This document shows, in pieces, positions 25,824 through 34,985 of a stretch of DNA of 64,000 bases. The notes below the pieces were generated by a model, which was not told the origin of the DNA, did no database searches, and saw only the letters and a list, made by a program, of their open reading frames with translations. The translations under genes were made by a program, and so were the position numbers. The DNA is taken from assembly GCF_000383975.1 (NCBI RefSeq), contig NZ_KB913017.1, forward strand, positions 3,510,265 to 3,574,264. Reading direction: 5' to 3'. The stretch comes from Natronorubrum tibetense GA33 (GTDB taxonomy: Archaea > Halobacteriota > Halobacteria > Halobacteriales > Natrialbaceae). Every line of letters begins with the position of its first letter. Positions within the stretch are counted from its first letter, which is position 1.

Positions 25824-27196
25824 TCCGCTTGCTGCTGGACGTCTTCGTACCGGCTCTGATGCTCTTCGTAGGCCCACTCGTAGGCGTCCTCGGGATCCTG
25901 TCCGTCGACCAACACCCGGTTCGTCAGTTCGGCGTCGATATCGAACGTCCCGACGTGTAGCGTCTCGGGACTCGAGGGGATCTCCGGATTGTCGAGTTCG
26001 GGGACGATCTCGTCCATGACGAACTGGTTTTTCTCGAGGAACGCCCCGTCTTCGATCTGGAATATCTCGGCCGACTGGTAGGCGTCGGTCTCGATGATAT
26101 CCTCGTACGGCGGAAGGAATCGCATCGGTTCGATGAGTGAGACTTCGACGTGCCGGTCGGACCCGTACATGTATCGTTTGAAGTCCTTGGCGTCCTCCGG
26201 ATTGCTCGAGTTCTCGACGATCGGGGTGCCGTTGACGAGCACCCAGCCCCGCGAGATCGGGTCGGCCCCTTCGCGCATCGGGATCAGCGCCTGGTCCGTG
26301 GCGAGTGCAACCTCTTCGGCTCCCGCGAAGTACGCCGGACCGCAGAGCCACGCGTTGTTCATGAAACACTGGCCGAACCGACCGGCGATCCAGTACTCGA
26401 TCGTCTCCTCCCAGCCGATGCTCGAGGGATCCGGCGAGTACTCGGACAGTTCTTGCAGTACGTCGAGGACGGCCATCGCGTGCTCCTCTTCGAACCAGAG
26501 TTCGACGTCGCCCCCGTTTTCCTCCCAGAACCAACCACCCGAGTTGTACAGCCAGTTCGAGAAGTCGGAGCCGGATTTCCCCGCCGACTGCCCGGCGAGT
26601 CCGAACCCGCGCATCTCTTCGAACTCGTCGGACTCGTCGATGATGCGAGCGTTTTCGACCAGTTCGTCCCACGTTTCGGGGACCTCCAGATCCAGTGCCT
26701 CGTAGACGTCCGACCGATAATTGAGACAGCCGCCGACGTAGATCCCGTGTGGAATCGAGTGCGTTTCGTCCTCGCGATCGCCTCTCATCGGCTGCAGCGT
26801 GTACTTGTAGAGCGCGTCGCCCCACTCGTCCTCGAGGTCGTCGACGACGTCGTCGACGGGCATGGTTAGCCCCTGATTGATCAGATCACCGATTTCGGCG
26901 GTCGTCGCGTGGTAGATCTCGGGGGCGTCGCTAGCCTGTAACAGCGTCGCAAGCCGTTGTTCCCCTGTCCCGTGGAAGCCGGCGTGCTCGACGTTTATCG
27001 GGACCTCGGATTCCTCCTCCCATCCTGGGACGAGTTCATCCTCCCAATAGGGTTCCCACTGATCACCGGAGAAGTCGGTCAAAATGTGTATCTCGTCTTC
27101 GTCGTCTCCCCCACCAACACAACCCGCGAGGAGTCCGGCCGAACCGGCCCCGATACCCTGCAGTACCCGTCGCCTGTGTATACCAGTGTCTGGCAT
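25817..27196 (-). CDS. ABC sugar-type substrate-binding lipoprotein
   Basis: The 459-residue protein starts with a Tat lipoprotein signal: RRRVLQ at residues 8-13, a short hydrophobic stretch, and the lipobox LLAGC with the lipidated Cys at residue 26. An acidic linker follows. The rest is a family-1 (CUT1) solute-binding fold with features such as NQGLTMPVDD, YRSDVYEALDLEVPETWDELVE and the QCFMNNAW segment. It would capture a sugar or polyol outside the membrane for the permeases encoded upstream. It has its own promoter region with an ATTGTTAACAAT palindrome 11 bp before the start. Confidence 0.92.
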   Translation of the reverse strand: MPDTGIHRRRVLQGIGAGSAGLLAGCVGGGDDEDEIHILTDFSGDQWEPYWEDELVPGWEEESEVPINVEHAGFHGTGEQRLATLLQASDAPEIYHATTAEIGDLINQGLTMPVDDVVDDLEDEWGDALYKYTLQPMRGDREDETHSIPHGIYVGGCLNYRSDVYEALDLEVPETWDELVENARIIDESDEFEEMRGFGLAGQSAGKSGSDFSNWLYNSGGWFWEENGGDVELWFEEEHAMAVLDVLQELSEYSPDPSSIGWEETIEYWIAGRFGQCFMNNAWLCGPAYFAGAEEVALATDQALIPMREGADPISRGWVLVNGTPIVENSSNPEDAKDFKRYMYGSDRHVEVSLIEPMRFLPPYEDIIETDAYQSAEIFQIEDGAFLEKNQFVMDEIVPELDNPEIPSSPETLHVGTFDIDAELTNRVLVDGQDPEDAYEWAYEEHQSRYEDVQQQADY

Positions 27197-27207
27197 ATAC
27201 CGTGGGC

Positions 27208-27219
27208 ATTGTTAACAAT
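27208..27219. promoter_or_regulatory. ATTGTTAACAAT palindrome upstream of the binding-protein gene
   Basis: This is a perfect 12-bp inverted repeat 11 bp upstream of the binding-protein start codon (27196). Eleven of its twelve bases recur 22 bp upstream of the first permease gene (30268-30279). The two transcripts encode parts of one transporter, so a shared repressor or activator site is likely. The position so close to the start would suit repression. Confidence 0.6.
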
Positions 27220-27285
27220 CGTTATAAAGTTACCGACTACAATCACCGTTTTTAGACAGGTGCCGATTTCGGTTGCCGAACTGAT

Positions 27286-28362
27286 TCAGTCGATCCGAAG
27301 TCCACTCTTCGGATCGAACGTCTTTATCGCGCCCGTATCGAACTGGAGCCCGTACTGCTTGCCGTTGCCGCGGAACCTCGGCGGCGTAACCACGGTAATT
27401 CGCCCGAGCGGCGTGTCGAAGAGGCTGTGGGTCTGATCGCCGAGCGTCTCGTCGAAAACGTGCTCCCCGGTCACGCCCTCGTCCGGATCGTCCGCGATCG
27501 AGATATCCTGCGGTCGGATACCGATTCTGACGTTGCCGCCGGCGTACTGCGTCAACGCCTCCGAAGTCTCGACCTGATAGACCGCGTCTCCGATCGTGAG
27601 ATCCATCGTTCCGTTGTGCTGTTCGATGCCCGCGTCGAAGAACTCCATGTTCGGCCGACCGATGAACTCCCCGACGAACGACGAGGTCGGTTCGTCGTAG
27701 ACCTCCTCTGGCGGCCCGACCTGCTCTAGTTCGCCGTCGTTCATGACCGCGATGCGATCGCTCATCGTCATCGCCTCCTCCTGATCGTGGGTGACGTACA
27801 TCGTCGGACAGCCGACCTTCTCGGTCACTTCGGCGAACAGCGGTCGAAGCTCGTGTTTGAGCTTCGCGTCCAGATCGCTCATCGGTTCGTCGAACAGGAA
27901 CATCGCTGGCTCCCTGACGATGGATCGACCGAGCGCGACGCGCTGTTGTTGTCCCCCGGAGAGCTCGCTCGGGTGTTTGTCCAGCTGGTCGGCGATCTGT
28001 AACATCTCCGCCGCTTCGCGGACTCGCTCGTACCGTTGCTCCTTGCTCTGTCCCTCGAGTTTCAACGGGTAGGCCATGTTGTCCTGGACGGTCATGTGCG
28101 GGTAAAGCGCGATGTCCTGAAACAGGAGTGCGATACCGCGTTGTTGGACCGGGTAGTCGGTGACGTCATGGTCGCCGAACATGACCTGTCCCGACGTTGT
28201 GCTCTCGAGGCCAGCCACGCAGCGCAGCGTCGTCGTTTTCCCGCAGCCGGACGGGCCGACGAGCGTAATGAACTCGCCGTCGTCGATTGTGAGGTTGAAG
28301 TCGTCGACCGCGACGAGCGATCCGAATTGTTTCGTGAGGTTCTGGATGGTGATTTTTGCCAT
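27286..28362 (-). CDS. ugpC: ABC transporter ATP-binding protein (UgpC/MalK type)
   Basis: The 358-residue ATPase has Walker A GPSGCGKTT near residue 37, the Q-loop, signature LSGGQQQR near residue 134, Walker B MFLFDEPMSDLD and the switch His in YVTHDQEEAMT. The C-terminal 120 residues form the MOP/TOBE regulatory domain typical of MalK/UgpC proteins, with IGIRPQDI near residue 285. It energises sugar uptake with the two permeases encoded just upstream. The gap to the second permease gene is 49 bp and the gap to the binding-protein gene is 89 bp. Confidence 0.95.
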   Translation of the reverse strand: MAKITIQNLTKQFGSLVAVDDFNLTIDDGEFITLVGPSGCGKTTTLRCVAGLESTTSGQVMFGDHDVTDYPVQQRGIALLFQDIALYPHMTVQDNMAYPLKLEGQSKEQRYERVREAAEMLQIADQLDKHPSELSGGQQQRVALGRSIVREPAMFLFDEPMSDLDAKLKHELRPLFAEVTEKVGCPTMYVTHDQEEAMTMSDRIAVMNDGELEQVGPPEEVYDEPTSSFVGEFIGRPNMEFFDAGIEQHNGTMDLTIGDAVYQVETSEALTQYAGGNVRIGIRPQDISIADDPDEGVTGEHVFDETLGDQTHSLFDTPLGRITVVTPPRFRGNGKQYGLQFDTGAIKTFDPKSGLRID

Positions 28363-28411
28363 GGTTTCGTAGTGTGTTGAATCGTGTTTAATTGGTCTTC
28401 TCGATACTATT

Positions 28412-29299
28412 TCAGAGCGCTCGAATCTTGAATCCCTTCAGCAGGTACGACTGCAGGAAGAACGCGAACAGAAGTGCCGGTAGCGAAACCAGCAGACTCA
28501 CAGCCATGAACTCGGGCCAGCCGGTCTCCCACGAGGAGTGAAACAGCCGGAAGATTCCCGGCGGGAACGTAGTCGCCGAGTCCGACGGCATGAGGATGTA
28601 CGCGAACGTGAAGTCGCCCCACGCGATCGCGAACGCGAACACGGCGTTGGCGATCATCGCCGGCTTGGTCTGTGGGACGACGACATCGAGGAACCCGCGC
28701 CACCTCGACGCGCCCGCGACCCAGGCGGACTCCTCCATCGACGCCGGGATGGTCTGGATGTACTTCCACATTAGCCAGACGGCAAACGGCATCGATAGCG
28801 CGCTCAGCGCCAGAATCAGCCCGACGTACCTGTTGAGCAGTCCCAGCGCGTCCCAGATGAGGTACAGCGGAATCGCGAGGACGATCGGACTGAACATGTA
28901 GCCGACCAGCAGAAATCGGGCGGTCTTGACCTTGTGTTTGTAGTCGAACCGCGCCAGCCCGTAGCCAGCGATTAGCGAGACGACGATGACGGTCACGACG
29001 ACGCCAACCGTGACGATGATGCTGTTCAGCAGGTATCGACCGACGGTCGGATTGAAGATCACGTCGAACTGCTGGACGGTGAACGTCTCTGCTGTCGGTA
29101 TCGGGAAGAACCCGTCCTGGACGCCCAGACGGGTCATGAACGAGCTTCGGGCCATCCAGTAGATCGGGAACCCGAGAACGACCAGCAGTGTTGCCATGCT
29201 TCCGTACAGCCCGGCCCGGTAGATGAGGCTCCGATAGGTGTGTGGAATCCGGAAGCTGCGACCGAACTCCGGTTCGTCGGGTTCGTTCTGCGTGCTCAT
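28412..29299 (-). CDS. ABC sugar transporter permease (MalG/UgpE type)
   Basis: The 295-residue protein has six membrane segments, the first at about residues 32-52. The EAA loop that docks on the ATPase is near residue 195: EESAWVAGASRWRGFLDVVVPQTKPA. It is the second permease of the importer, and its start overlaps the stop of the first (ATGA). A hydrophilic N-terminus of about 25 residues precedes the first helix. Confidence 0.93.
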   Translation of the reverse strand: MSTQNEPDEPEFGRSFRIPHTYRSLIYRAGLYGSMATLLVVLGFPIYWMARSSFMTRLGVQDGFFPIPTAETFTVQQFDVIFNPTVGRYLLNSIIVTVGVVVTVIVVSLIAGYGLARFDYKHKVKTARFLLVGYMFSPIVLAIPLYLIWDALGLLNRYVGLILALSALSMPFAVWLMWKYIQTIPASMEESAWVAGASRWRGFLDVVVPQTKPAMIANAVFAFAIAWGDFTFAYILMPSDSATTFPPGIFRLFHSSWETGWPEFMAVSLLVSLPALLFAFFLQSYLLKGFKIRAL

Positions 29300-30246
29300 G
29301 TTTCCACCTCCTGACTCGGGTTGAGGTGTTTCAGGTAGATCAGTCCGCTCGCGAGCAGGAAGACGAACATCACGATCGCGACGGCGTTGCCCATCCCGTA
29401 GGCGCCGAGTTCGAACGTCTCTCGGTAGGCGAGGATCGGCATGGTCGTCGTCGCGCTACCCGGACCGCCCTGGGTCAGCTGGTAGATGATATCGTACTTG
29501 TTGAACATGAACACCGCGCGGAGGAAGATCACGACGAGAATCGCGCCGTAGAGCCGCGGCAGCGTAATGTCGCGGAACATCTCCCAGGTCGTCGCCCCAC
29601 AAACCTTCGCGGCTTCGTAGAACCGATCGGGGATCGACTGAAGCTGAGCGAGCGTGAACAGCGTCACGAACGCCGAGAACTTCCAGCTACTGATGAGAAC
29701 GACGGCGGTCATCGAGAGGCTCGTGTTTCCGAGCAGGTAATCGCTCCAGAGACCGAGCTGTTCGGCACCGATCCAGTGGAGCACTCCGTCGTACGGATCG
29801 AGCATGAACAGGAACATCATCGTAACGATGATCGTCGGGATGAGGTACGACGTGAACACGAGCGTACTCAGAATCCGGCTCCCGCGGGAGATCTTGTTCA
29901 ACACGAGCGCCATCCAGACGCCGACGATCAGTTGGATGACCGTGGAGCCGATCATGAATACGAACCCGCGCCACATCGACCCCCAGAAGCGATCGATCTG
30001 GAAGACCTCGACGTAGTTGCTGAACCCGACGAACTCCCACTGCGGGTTCAACAATGGGATGTTGTGAAACGATGCGGCGATCGCGAATCCGATCGGTATC
30101 AGCGCGACCAGTGTGTACAGCAACAACACCGGCAGGATCGTAAGCCAGCCCCAGAAGTCCTCCGAGGAAATCTCGAACCCACCGATCGAGATTCCGTCGT
30201 CGTAGAACCGACGGGATCTGTCTACTGGCTCAATGTCGGTTGCCAT
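29296..30246 (-). CDS. ABC sugar transporter permease (MalF/UgpA type)
   Basis: The start is placed at the ATG of MATDIEPVDRSRR (316 residues), because the 49 residues before it are not family-like and would cross the operator palindrome. Six membrane segments are visible, the first at about residues 35-55. The EAA loop reads YEAAKVCGATTWEMFRDITLPRL. This is the first gene of a permease-permease-ATPase operon. The operator-like ATTGTTAACATT lies 22 bp before the start. Confidence 0.93.
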   Translation of the reverse strand: MATDIEPVDRSRRFYDDGISIGGFEISSEDFWGWLTILPVLLLYTLVALIPIGFAIAASFHNIPLLNPQWEFVGFSNYVEVFQIDRFWGSMWRGFVFMIGSTVIQLIVGVWMALVLNKISRGSRILSTLVFTSYLIPTIIVTMMFLFMLDPYDGVLHWIGAEQLGLWSDYLLGNTSLSMTAVVLISSWKFSAFVTLFTLAQLQSIPDRFYEAAKVCGATTWEMFRDITLPRLYGAILVVIFLRAVFMFNKYDIIYQLTQGGPGSATTTMPILAYRETFELGAYGMGNAVAIVMFVFLLASGLIYLKHLNPSQEVET

Positions 30247-30267
30247 GGAGTCACAATACACACGATA

Positions 30268-30279
30268 ATTGTTAACATT
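30268..30279. promoter_or_regulatory. ATTGTTAACATT operator-like site before the permease operon
   Basis: The site matches the perfect palindrome at 27208-27219 in 11 of 12 positions and lies 22 bp upstream of the first permease start. Confidence 0.55.
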
Positions 30280-30473
30280 TTCCCTCACGGCTGGTAGCTT
30301 CCGGCCAATCAGGTTCGCCCGGACGAACTGCTTCCGGGGCGAAGTAGTGCACTTATTGTCTTCTGGAGTTCCTGAACTGTCCAGTTTCCGCACCCGAAAG
30401 TTACTGTTCGTGTAGAATACCTCTCCGCGTGACGGGGTGACCCCTCGAGCCCGGCGCGCACGGAACGGAGGAG

Positions 30474-30482
30474 AGTATTTTT
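30474..30482 (+). promoter_or_regulatory. TATA-like box for a probably leaderless transcript
   Basis: GTATTTTTA is a strong A/T patch in GC-rich DNA. Its centre is about 30 bases before the ATG at 30508, the spacing expected when a haloarchaeal transcript starts at or next to the start codon. The remaining gap, 30280-30473, shows nothing else recognisable. Confidence 0.45.
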
Positions 30483-30507
30483 ACCCCTGTCAACGCGTTG
30501 TCTACCC

Positions 30508-30669
30508 ATGAGTGTACCACGAGAGAGTCACGCGATGGCGGCCGATCGGTCTCGAGACGGCTCGCCGTCGGCTGGGGCCCGACGGGAGCGTCGCCAGTCC
30601 AGTATTGATATCAACTCGACGCGACGCCTCCATCCGAAGCGACGACGGCCGGAGGCGAGCGACCGATGA
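30508..30669 (+). CDS. Possible 53-residue upstream ORF, coupled to the dehydrogenase
   Basis: An ATG lies at the expected start of a leaderless transcript and opens a 53-codon frame, very rich in Arg and Ser. Its TGA overlaps the ATG of the following dehydrogenase gene (ATGA). Both facts suggest translation and coupling. The composition is basic, which is unusual for a haloarchaeal protein and closer to out-of-frame DNA, so it may be a leader peptide or no gene at all. Confidence 0.35.
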   Translation: MSVPRESHAMAADRSRDGSPSAGARRERRQSSIDINSTRRLHPKRRRPEASDR

Positions 30670-31601
30670 GCGTCGTCCTCACGCCGTACGTCTTCGGCGC
30701 CGGCGGCGAACGGCTCGTCGACGCGATTCGCGACCGTCGGCCCGATATCGATCTGGGGCATCCCGACGAGGACGACCTGCTCGATGCGGTCGTCGACGCC
30801 GAGATCGTCGTGACCGGTCGACTCCCGGAGGAGGTGCTGACCGCAGCGGACGACCTGCGTTGGGTACAGGCGCTCAGTGCGGGAACGGACGCCTACGATC
30901 ACGACGCGCTCGACGCTCGAGACATCGCATTGACGACCGTCTCGGGAATCCACGCGAAACCGATCGCCCAGCAGGTGCTGGGATATCTGCTTTACTTCGA
31001 GCGGCGGTTCGATCGCGCGATCGCCCAACAGCGGAGCCGTACCTGGAAGCGATACACTGGTGGCGAGCTGGGCGACCGCACGATCGGTATCGTCGGCGTC
31101 GGTGCGATCGGATCGCAGATCGCCGACTACTGTACCACGTTCGACGCGCGCGTCATCGGGACGAAACGCGATCCGAGCGACGCGCCCGCGGCCGTGGACG
31201 CCGTCTACGGTCCGGACGACCTCGAGACCGTCCTCGCTGAGAGCGACTACCTCGTCCTCGCCTGTCCGCTCACCGAGGAGACGCGCGGGCTGATCGACGC
31301 CGAGGCGGTGGCGACGCTGTCCGACGACGCCGTCCTCGTCAACATCGCCCGCGGTGAGGTCGTCGATCAGGCGGCGCTCGTGGACGCCCTCGAGTCCGAC
31401 GAACTCGGCGGCGCGGCGCTGGACGTCTTCGACGAGGAACCGTTGCCCGAGACGTCGCCGCTGTGGGACCGCGACGACGTGCTCGTGACGCCGCACATGG
31501 CGGGGTCGACCCCCCACTACTGGGAGCGCTGTGCCGACGTATTCGTTCGGAACTACGATCGGTTCCGGGACGGGGAGGCCCTCGAGAACCGGGTCGTCTG
31601 A
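30666..31601 (+). CDS. D-2-hydroxyacid dehydrogenase (NAD-dependent)
   Basis: The 311-residue protein has the D-isomer hydroxyacid dehydrogenase fold. The cofactor motif GIVGVGAIGSQIADY is near residue 140. The catalytic Arg is in VNIARGEVVDQAAL, the Glu in DVFDEEPLPETSPLW and the His in VTPHMAGSTPHYW. It would reduce a 2-oxoacid to a D-2-hydroxyacid, or the reverse. The substrate could be glyoxylate, hydroxypyruvate or a sugar-derived acid. It is divergent from a sugar importer and is followed 69 bp later by a luciferase-like oxidoreductase. Confidence 0.93.
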   Translation: MSVVLTPYVFGAGGERLVDAIRDRRPDIDLGHPDEDDLLDAVVDAEIVVTGRLPEEVLTAADDLRWVQALSAGTDAYDHDALDARDIALTTVSGIHAKPIAQQVLGYLLYFERRFDRAIAQQRSRTWKRYTGGELGDRTIGIVGVGAIGSQIADYCTTFDARVIGTKRDPSDAPAAVDAVYGPDDLETVLAESDYLVLACPLTEETRGLIDAEAVATLSDDAVLVNIARGEVVDQAALVDALESDELGGAALDVFDEEPLPETSPLWDRDDVLVTPHMAGSTPHYWERCADVFVRNYDRFRDGEALENRVV

Positions 31602-31670
31602 GTCAGCGTACCGATTCGCCGACGTTCGGTTCGTCGATAGATTCAAGAACCGATCCGTCGACAATACTGT

Positions 31671-32660
31671 ATGTCAACGCTTCGCATTGATGCGAACGTA
31701 CCGAGTCTGTCCCCCGAGACGGGTGACGCCGCCGAACGTGCCGAGGAACTCGGCTTCGACGGCGTCTGGACGGCCGAAACGGACCACGACGCCTTTTTGC
31801 CGCATCCGGTCATCGCGGATCGGACCGAGCGGATCCAGCAGGGAACGCGCATCGCGCTCGCGTTTACTCGAAGTCCGATGGCCCTCGCCTACACGGCCTG
31901 GGATCTCGCGCAATACTCGAACGGGCGGTTCGTGCTCGGTCTCGGCACGCAAGTCAAGGGGCACAACGAGCGACGGTTCAGCGTGGACTGGGAATCACCC
32001 GGCCCGCGACTGCGCGAGGTCGTCGAATCGGTGCGCCACATCTTCGACGTCTTTCGGGGTGAGACCGAACTCGACTACGAGGGCGACCACTACTCCTTTT
32101 CGCTGATGACCGAGACGTTCGATCCCGGGCCGATCGACCACCCCGACGTGCCGATTTACATCGCCGGCGTCAACGAGTACAACATCCGGCTGGCGGGCGA
32201 ACGCTGCGACGGACTGGCGATGCACCCGTTCAACACACCTGCGTACGCGAGCGACGTTATCGCTCCGACGGTCGCGGAGGGGGCGGACCGCACCGACAGA
32301 TCCCTCGAGGACGTCGCCCTCTCGGCGAGTCCGTTCGTCGTGACGGGCGAGACGGAAGACGAGATGGATCGCTCCCGCGAGGAGGTCCGCCGCCGAATCG
32401 CCTTCTATGGCAGTACCCGAACCTACCACGACGTCCTCGAGCACCACGGCTGGGGCTCGATCGGCGAGGAACTCCACGAACTCTCCCGAGATCAGCGATG
32501 GGACGAGATGGCCGACCGCGTCACGGACGAGATGGTCGCGACGTTCGCGATCGAAGCGCCGCCCGAAGAACTCCTCGACCGCGCTCGAGACGCCTACGGC
32601 GGGATCGCCGACCGACTCGTCCTCCCCCTCGATCAGGGCGAGGCCTTCATGAACGAGTAA
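31671..32660 (+). CDS. F420/flavin-dependent LLM-class oxidoreductase
   Basis: The 329-residue protein has a luciferase-like TIM barrel close to methylene-tetrahydromethanopterin reductase (Mer) homologues. Visible are LGFDGVWTAETDHDAFL, the RIALAFTRSPMALAYTAWDLAQYSNG segment (shortened here to its motif parts RIALAF and SPM-x-LAY), LGLGTQVKGHNERRF and IYIAGVNEYNIRLAGE. Such enzymes use F420 or FMN to reduce or oxygenate small molecules. Its substrate is unknown. The 3' end overlaps the convergent metallo-hydrolase gene by 28 bp. Confidence 0.88.
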   Translation: MSTLRIDANVPSLSPETGDAAERAEELGFDGVWTAETDHDAFLPHPVIADRTERIQQGTRIALAFTRSPMALAYTAWDLAQYSNGRFVLGLGTQVKGHNERRFSVDWESPGPRLREVVESVRHIFDVFRGETELDYEGDHYSFSLMTETFDPGPIDHPDVPIYIAGVNEYNIRLAGERCDGLAMHPFNTPAYASDVIAPTVAEGADRTDRSLEDVALSASPFVVTGETEDEMDRSREEVRRRIAFYGSTRTYHDVLEHHGWGSIGEELHELSRDQRWDEMADRVTDEMVATFAIEAPPEELLDRARDAYGGIADRLVLPLDQGEAFMNE

Positions 32661-33631
32661 CGACGAACGCCGTCGAAACTGTCGAACGAGACGCGCCCTC
32701 GTCGCTCCAGCGTTCCGAGCGCGCCCAGCGTGTCGAGCAATTGTGCCGGATACCGAACTTCGCCGGCGCGATTTCGGGTGATCTCCATCGGCGTCGCCGG
32801 TCCGACGGTCACGACGGCCTCGAGGGTATCGGCGGTGAGCGACTCGAGTTCGTTTCGGGTGAACTCGACGGTCTGTCGGTGCGTCGTGAAGACCGGTCCG
32901 TGACCCGGGAAGATCCGATCGAACGAGCGTTCCTCGAGACGATCCATCGCGTCGTGAAACGCGTCGACGGCCTCGTAGGCACCGTGATCGATCCCGACGT
33001 GGATCGCCCCGGGCCGGAACGGTTCGACGAGCGCGTCACCGCTGAACAGCACCTGCTGGTCGCCGACCGTCGTTGCGAGGCTCGCGTGATCGATCTGATG
33101 ACCGGGCGTGTGGATAGGGTCGAACTCGAGACCCGCGACCGAGAACAAGTCGCCGAACGCGAAGCCGACGGCCTCGTCCGGGGCGAGCAGTCGCCGGTTG
33201 CGTTGCAACGAGTCCCGGGCGCGTTCGACCTCCCGTTCGATCGCCTCGCCCCGGTAGCCCGCGGAGCGGCCGATTTCGCGAACGCCGTCGGCCAGGTCGG
33301 CCGGGTCGCGCTCGAGTCGCTCGAGCACCGGCGCGGGCGCATAGACGGTCGCACCCGCCTCGCGAAGTAACGGCACCTGCCCGATGTGGTCGCTGTGGGG
33401 GTGGGTGACGACGACGGCCTCGACGTCTCCCGGCTCGTAGCCGCGTTCGGCCAGCCCCTCGCGGATCGTTTCTTCGGCTCGATCGCTGGGGTCACCGGCA
33501 TCGACGAGGATCGGTGCCGGCGTCTCGAGCAGGTAGGCCGCGGCGTGCTTCGGCGGCCACTCGATGTCGAACTCGAGTCGCGTGATCTCCGTTTGTGCGG
33601 AGTCCACCGTCCCCTCCGTCGGTTTGCTCAT
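32633..33631 (-). CDS. Metallo-beta-lactamase-fold hydrolase, second paralogue
   Basis: The 332-residue protein is a clear paralogue of that at 10190-11188. The metal motif is THPHSDHIGQVPLL, with GHQIDHASL, FSGDALVEP and FPGHGPVFTTH downstream, and a winged-helix-like C-terminus. It begins nine bases after the stop of an acyl-CoA dehydrogenase, so the two are one operon. That partnership, also near acyl-CoA genes for its paralogue, favours action on an acyl thioester or a lactone. Confidence 0.9.
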   Translation of the reverse strand: MSKPTEGTVDSAQTEITRLEFDIEWPPKHAAAYLLETPAPILVDAGDPSDRAEETIREGLAERGYEPGDVEAVVVTHPHSDHIGQVPLLREAGATVYAPAPVLERLERDPADLADGVREIGRSAGYRGEAIEREVERARDSLQRNRRLLAPDEAVGFAFGDLFSVAGLEFDPIHTPGHQIDHASLATTVGDQQVLFSGDALVEPFRPGAIHVGIDHGAYEAVDAFHDAMDRLEERSFDRIFPGHGPVFTTHRQTVEFTRNELESLTADTLEAVVTVGPATPMEITRNRAGEVRYPAQLLDTLGALGTLERRGRVSFDSFDGVRRYSFMKASP

Positions 33632-33640
33632 CGACTCGCC

Positions 33641-34837
33641 TCAGATTAACTCGCGGGCGATCGTTCGTTTCTGGATCTCGTCGGTGCCCTCGAAGATGCG
33701 GAAGACGCGGGCCGAACGGTAGTTCCGTTCGATTGGCAGGTCCTTCATGAAGCCGGCACCGCCGTGGACCTGCATCGCGATGTCGGCCGCGTCATTGGCC
33801 AGTTGCGCGCCGCGAAGTTTCGCCATCGACTCCTCCTTGCGAGCGCGCTCGCCGTTGTCCATCTTCCAGGCTGCATAGCGGTAGAGCTGACGAACCTGTT
33901 CGATGTCGGTCGCGAGTTCGGCGAGTTGGAAGGAGATTCCCTGTCGGTGACCGATGGGTTTCCCGAAGGTTTCCCGCTCGCGAGCGTACTCCACGGACAT
34001 GTCTAGCAGGAACTCGGCTGTGCCGACTGCGCCGGCGGCGATATTGATTCGACCGCCACCGATCCAGTCCATCGCCGACTGGAACCCTTTGTCGACCTCG
34101 CCGAGCACCTGCTCTTCCCCGACGCGACAGTCGTCGAAGCGGAGGGGGCCGTGGGTTCCGGGGGTGATACCCATCGTACGGTGGATCTTCCCCACCTCAA
34201 AGCCGGGAGTCCCCTTGTCGACGAGGAAGCACGTGATTCCATTGAGGTCACCGTCCTCGCCGCTGGTTCGGGCAAAGACCATCGCGAAATCCGCGTAGGG
34301 GGCGTTCGTAATCCAGACCTTCTCGCCGTTGATTACCCACTCGTCCCCGTCTTTCTCGGCTCGGGTGTCCATGTGGTGGGCGTCGCTGCCGTGGCTCGGT
34401 TCGGTCAGTGCGAAACAGGTCGTGATCTCGCCGTCCATCAACGGGTCGAGATACTCCTCGCGCTGACGTTCGTCACAGTTCAGCAGGATTGGCGTCGGCC
34501 CACCCGCGCCGCCGAAGATGGCGCTGTGAAAACCCGGTGGCCGGTTGGACATGTGTTCGCCGACGATAGCGCGAGTGAGAATGTCGACATCACCGCCGCC
34601 GACCTCTTCGGGCATCGTCATGCCGTAAAAGCCCGCCTCGACGGACTTCTTGCGGATCTGTTCGACGATGTCGCGGTACTCTGGAACCTGCCGGTGGTTC
34701 TCGTCGACAATGTGTTTCTGGTAGTCCTCGTCGAGGAATTGGTTATACTCGTTCTCGAGCGGTTTGACTTCCTGATCGACGAAGTCGTCGAGCGCCTGCT
34801 TGATCTGCACCGCTTCGGACGGTTCGCTAAAGTCCAT
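33641..34837 (-). CDS. Acyl-CoA dehydrogenase
   Basis: The 398-residue FAD enzyme has CFALTEPSHGSDAHHMDT, WVINGEKVWITNAPYADFAMV, the ERETFGKPIGHRQGISFQLA segment (motif FGKPIG), MQVHGGAGFMKDLPIE and IFEGTDEIQKR. The dehydrogenase signature loops and the GAGF variant of the GGxGY motif are as in long-chain and glutaryl/acyl-CoA dehydrogenases. It leads an operon with the metallo-hydrolase. An IclR-family regulator is divergent from it across a 148-bp gap and is its most likely regulator. Confidence 0.94.
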   Translation of the reverse strand: MDFSEPSEAVQIKQALDDFVDQEVKPLENEYNQFLDEDYQKHIVDENHRQVPEYRDIVEQIRKKSVEAGFYGMTMPEEVGGGDVDILTRAIVGEHMSNRPPGFHSAIFGGAGGPTPILLNCDERQREEYLDPLMDGEITTCFALTEPSHGSDAHHMDTRAEKDGDEWVINGEKVWITNAPYADFAMVFARTSGEDGDLNGITCFLVDKGTPGFEVGKIHRTMGITPGTHGPLRFDDCRVGEEQVLGEVDKGFQSAMDWIGGGRINIAAGAVGTAEFLLDMSVEYARERETFGKPIGHRQGISFQLAELATDIEQVRQLYRYAAWKMDNGERARKEESMAKLRGAQLANDAADIAMQVHGGAGFMKDLPIERNYRSARVFRIFEGTDEIQKRTIARELI

Positions 34838-34985
34838 AGCCTATATGACAGAACATGGTACATAAGTGTTATCGTGGCCCATACGTCTGACGGGAGACCG
34901 CGAATCGGGAAGTGTCGGTCGGCGGACGGACGCCGCTGTTCGACAGAACAGAACAATTATGTCACCCTACCGGCAACGTATTGGT

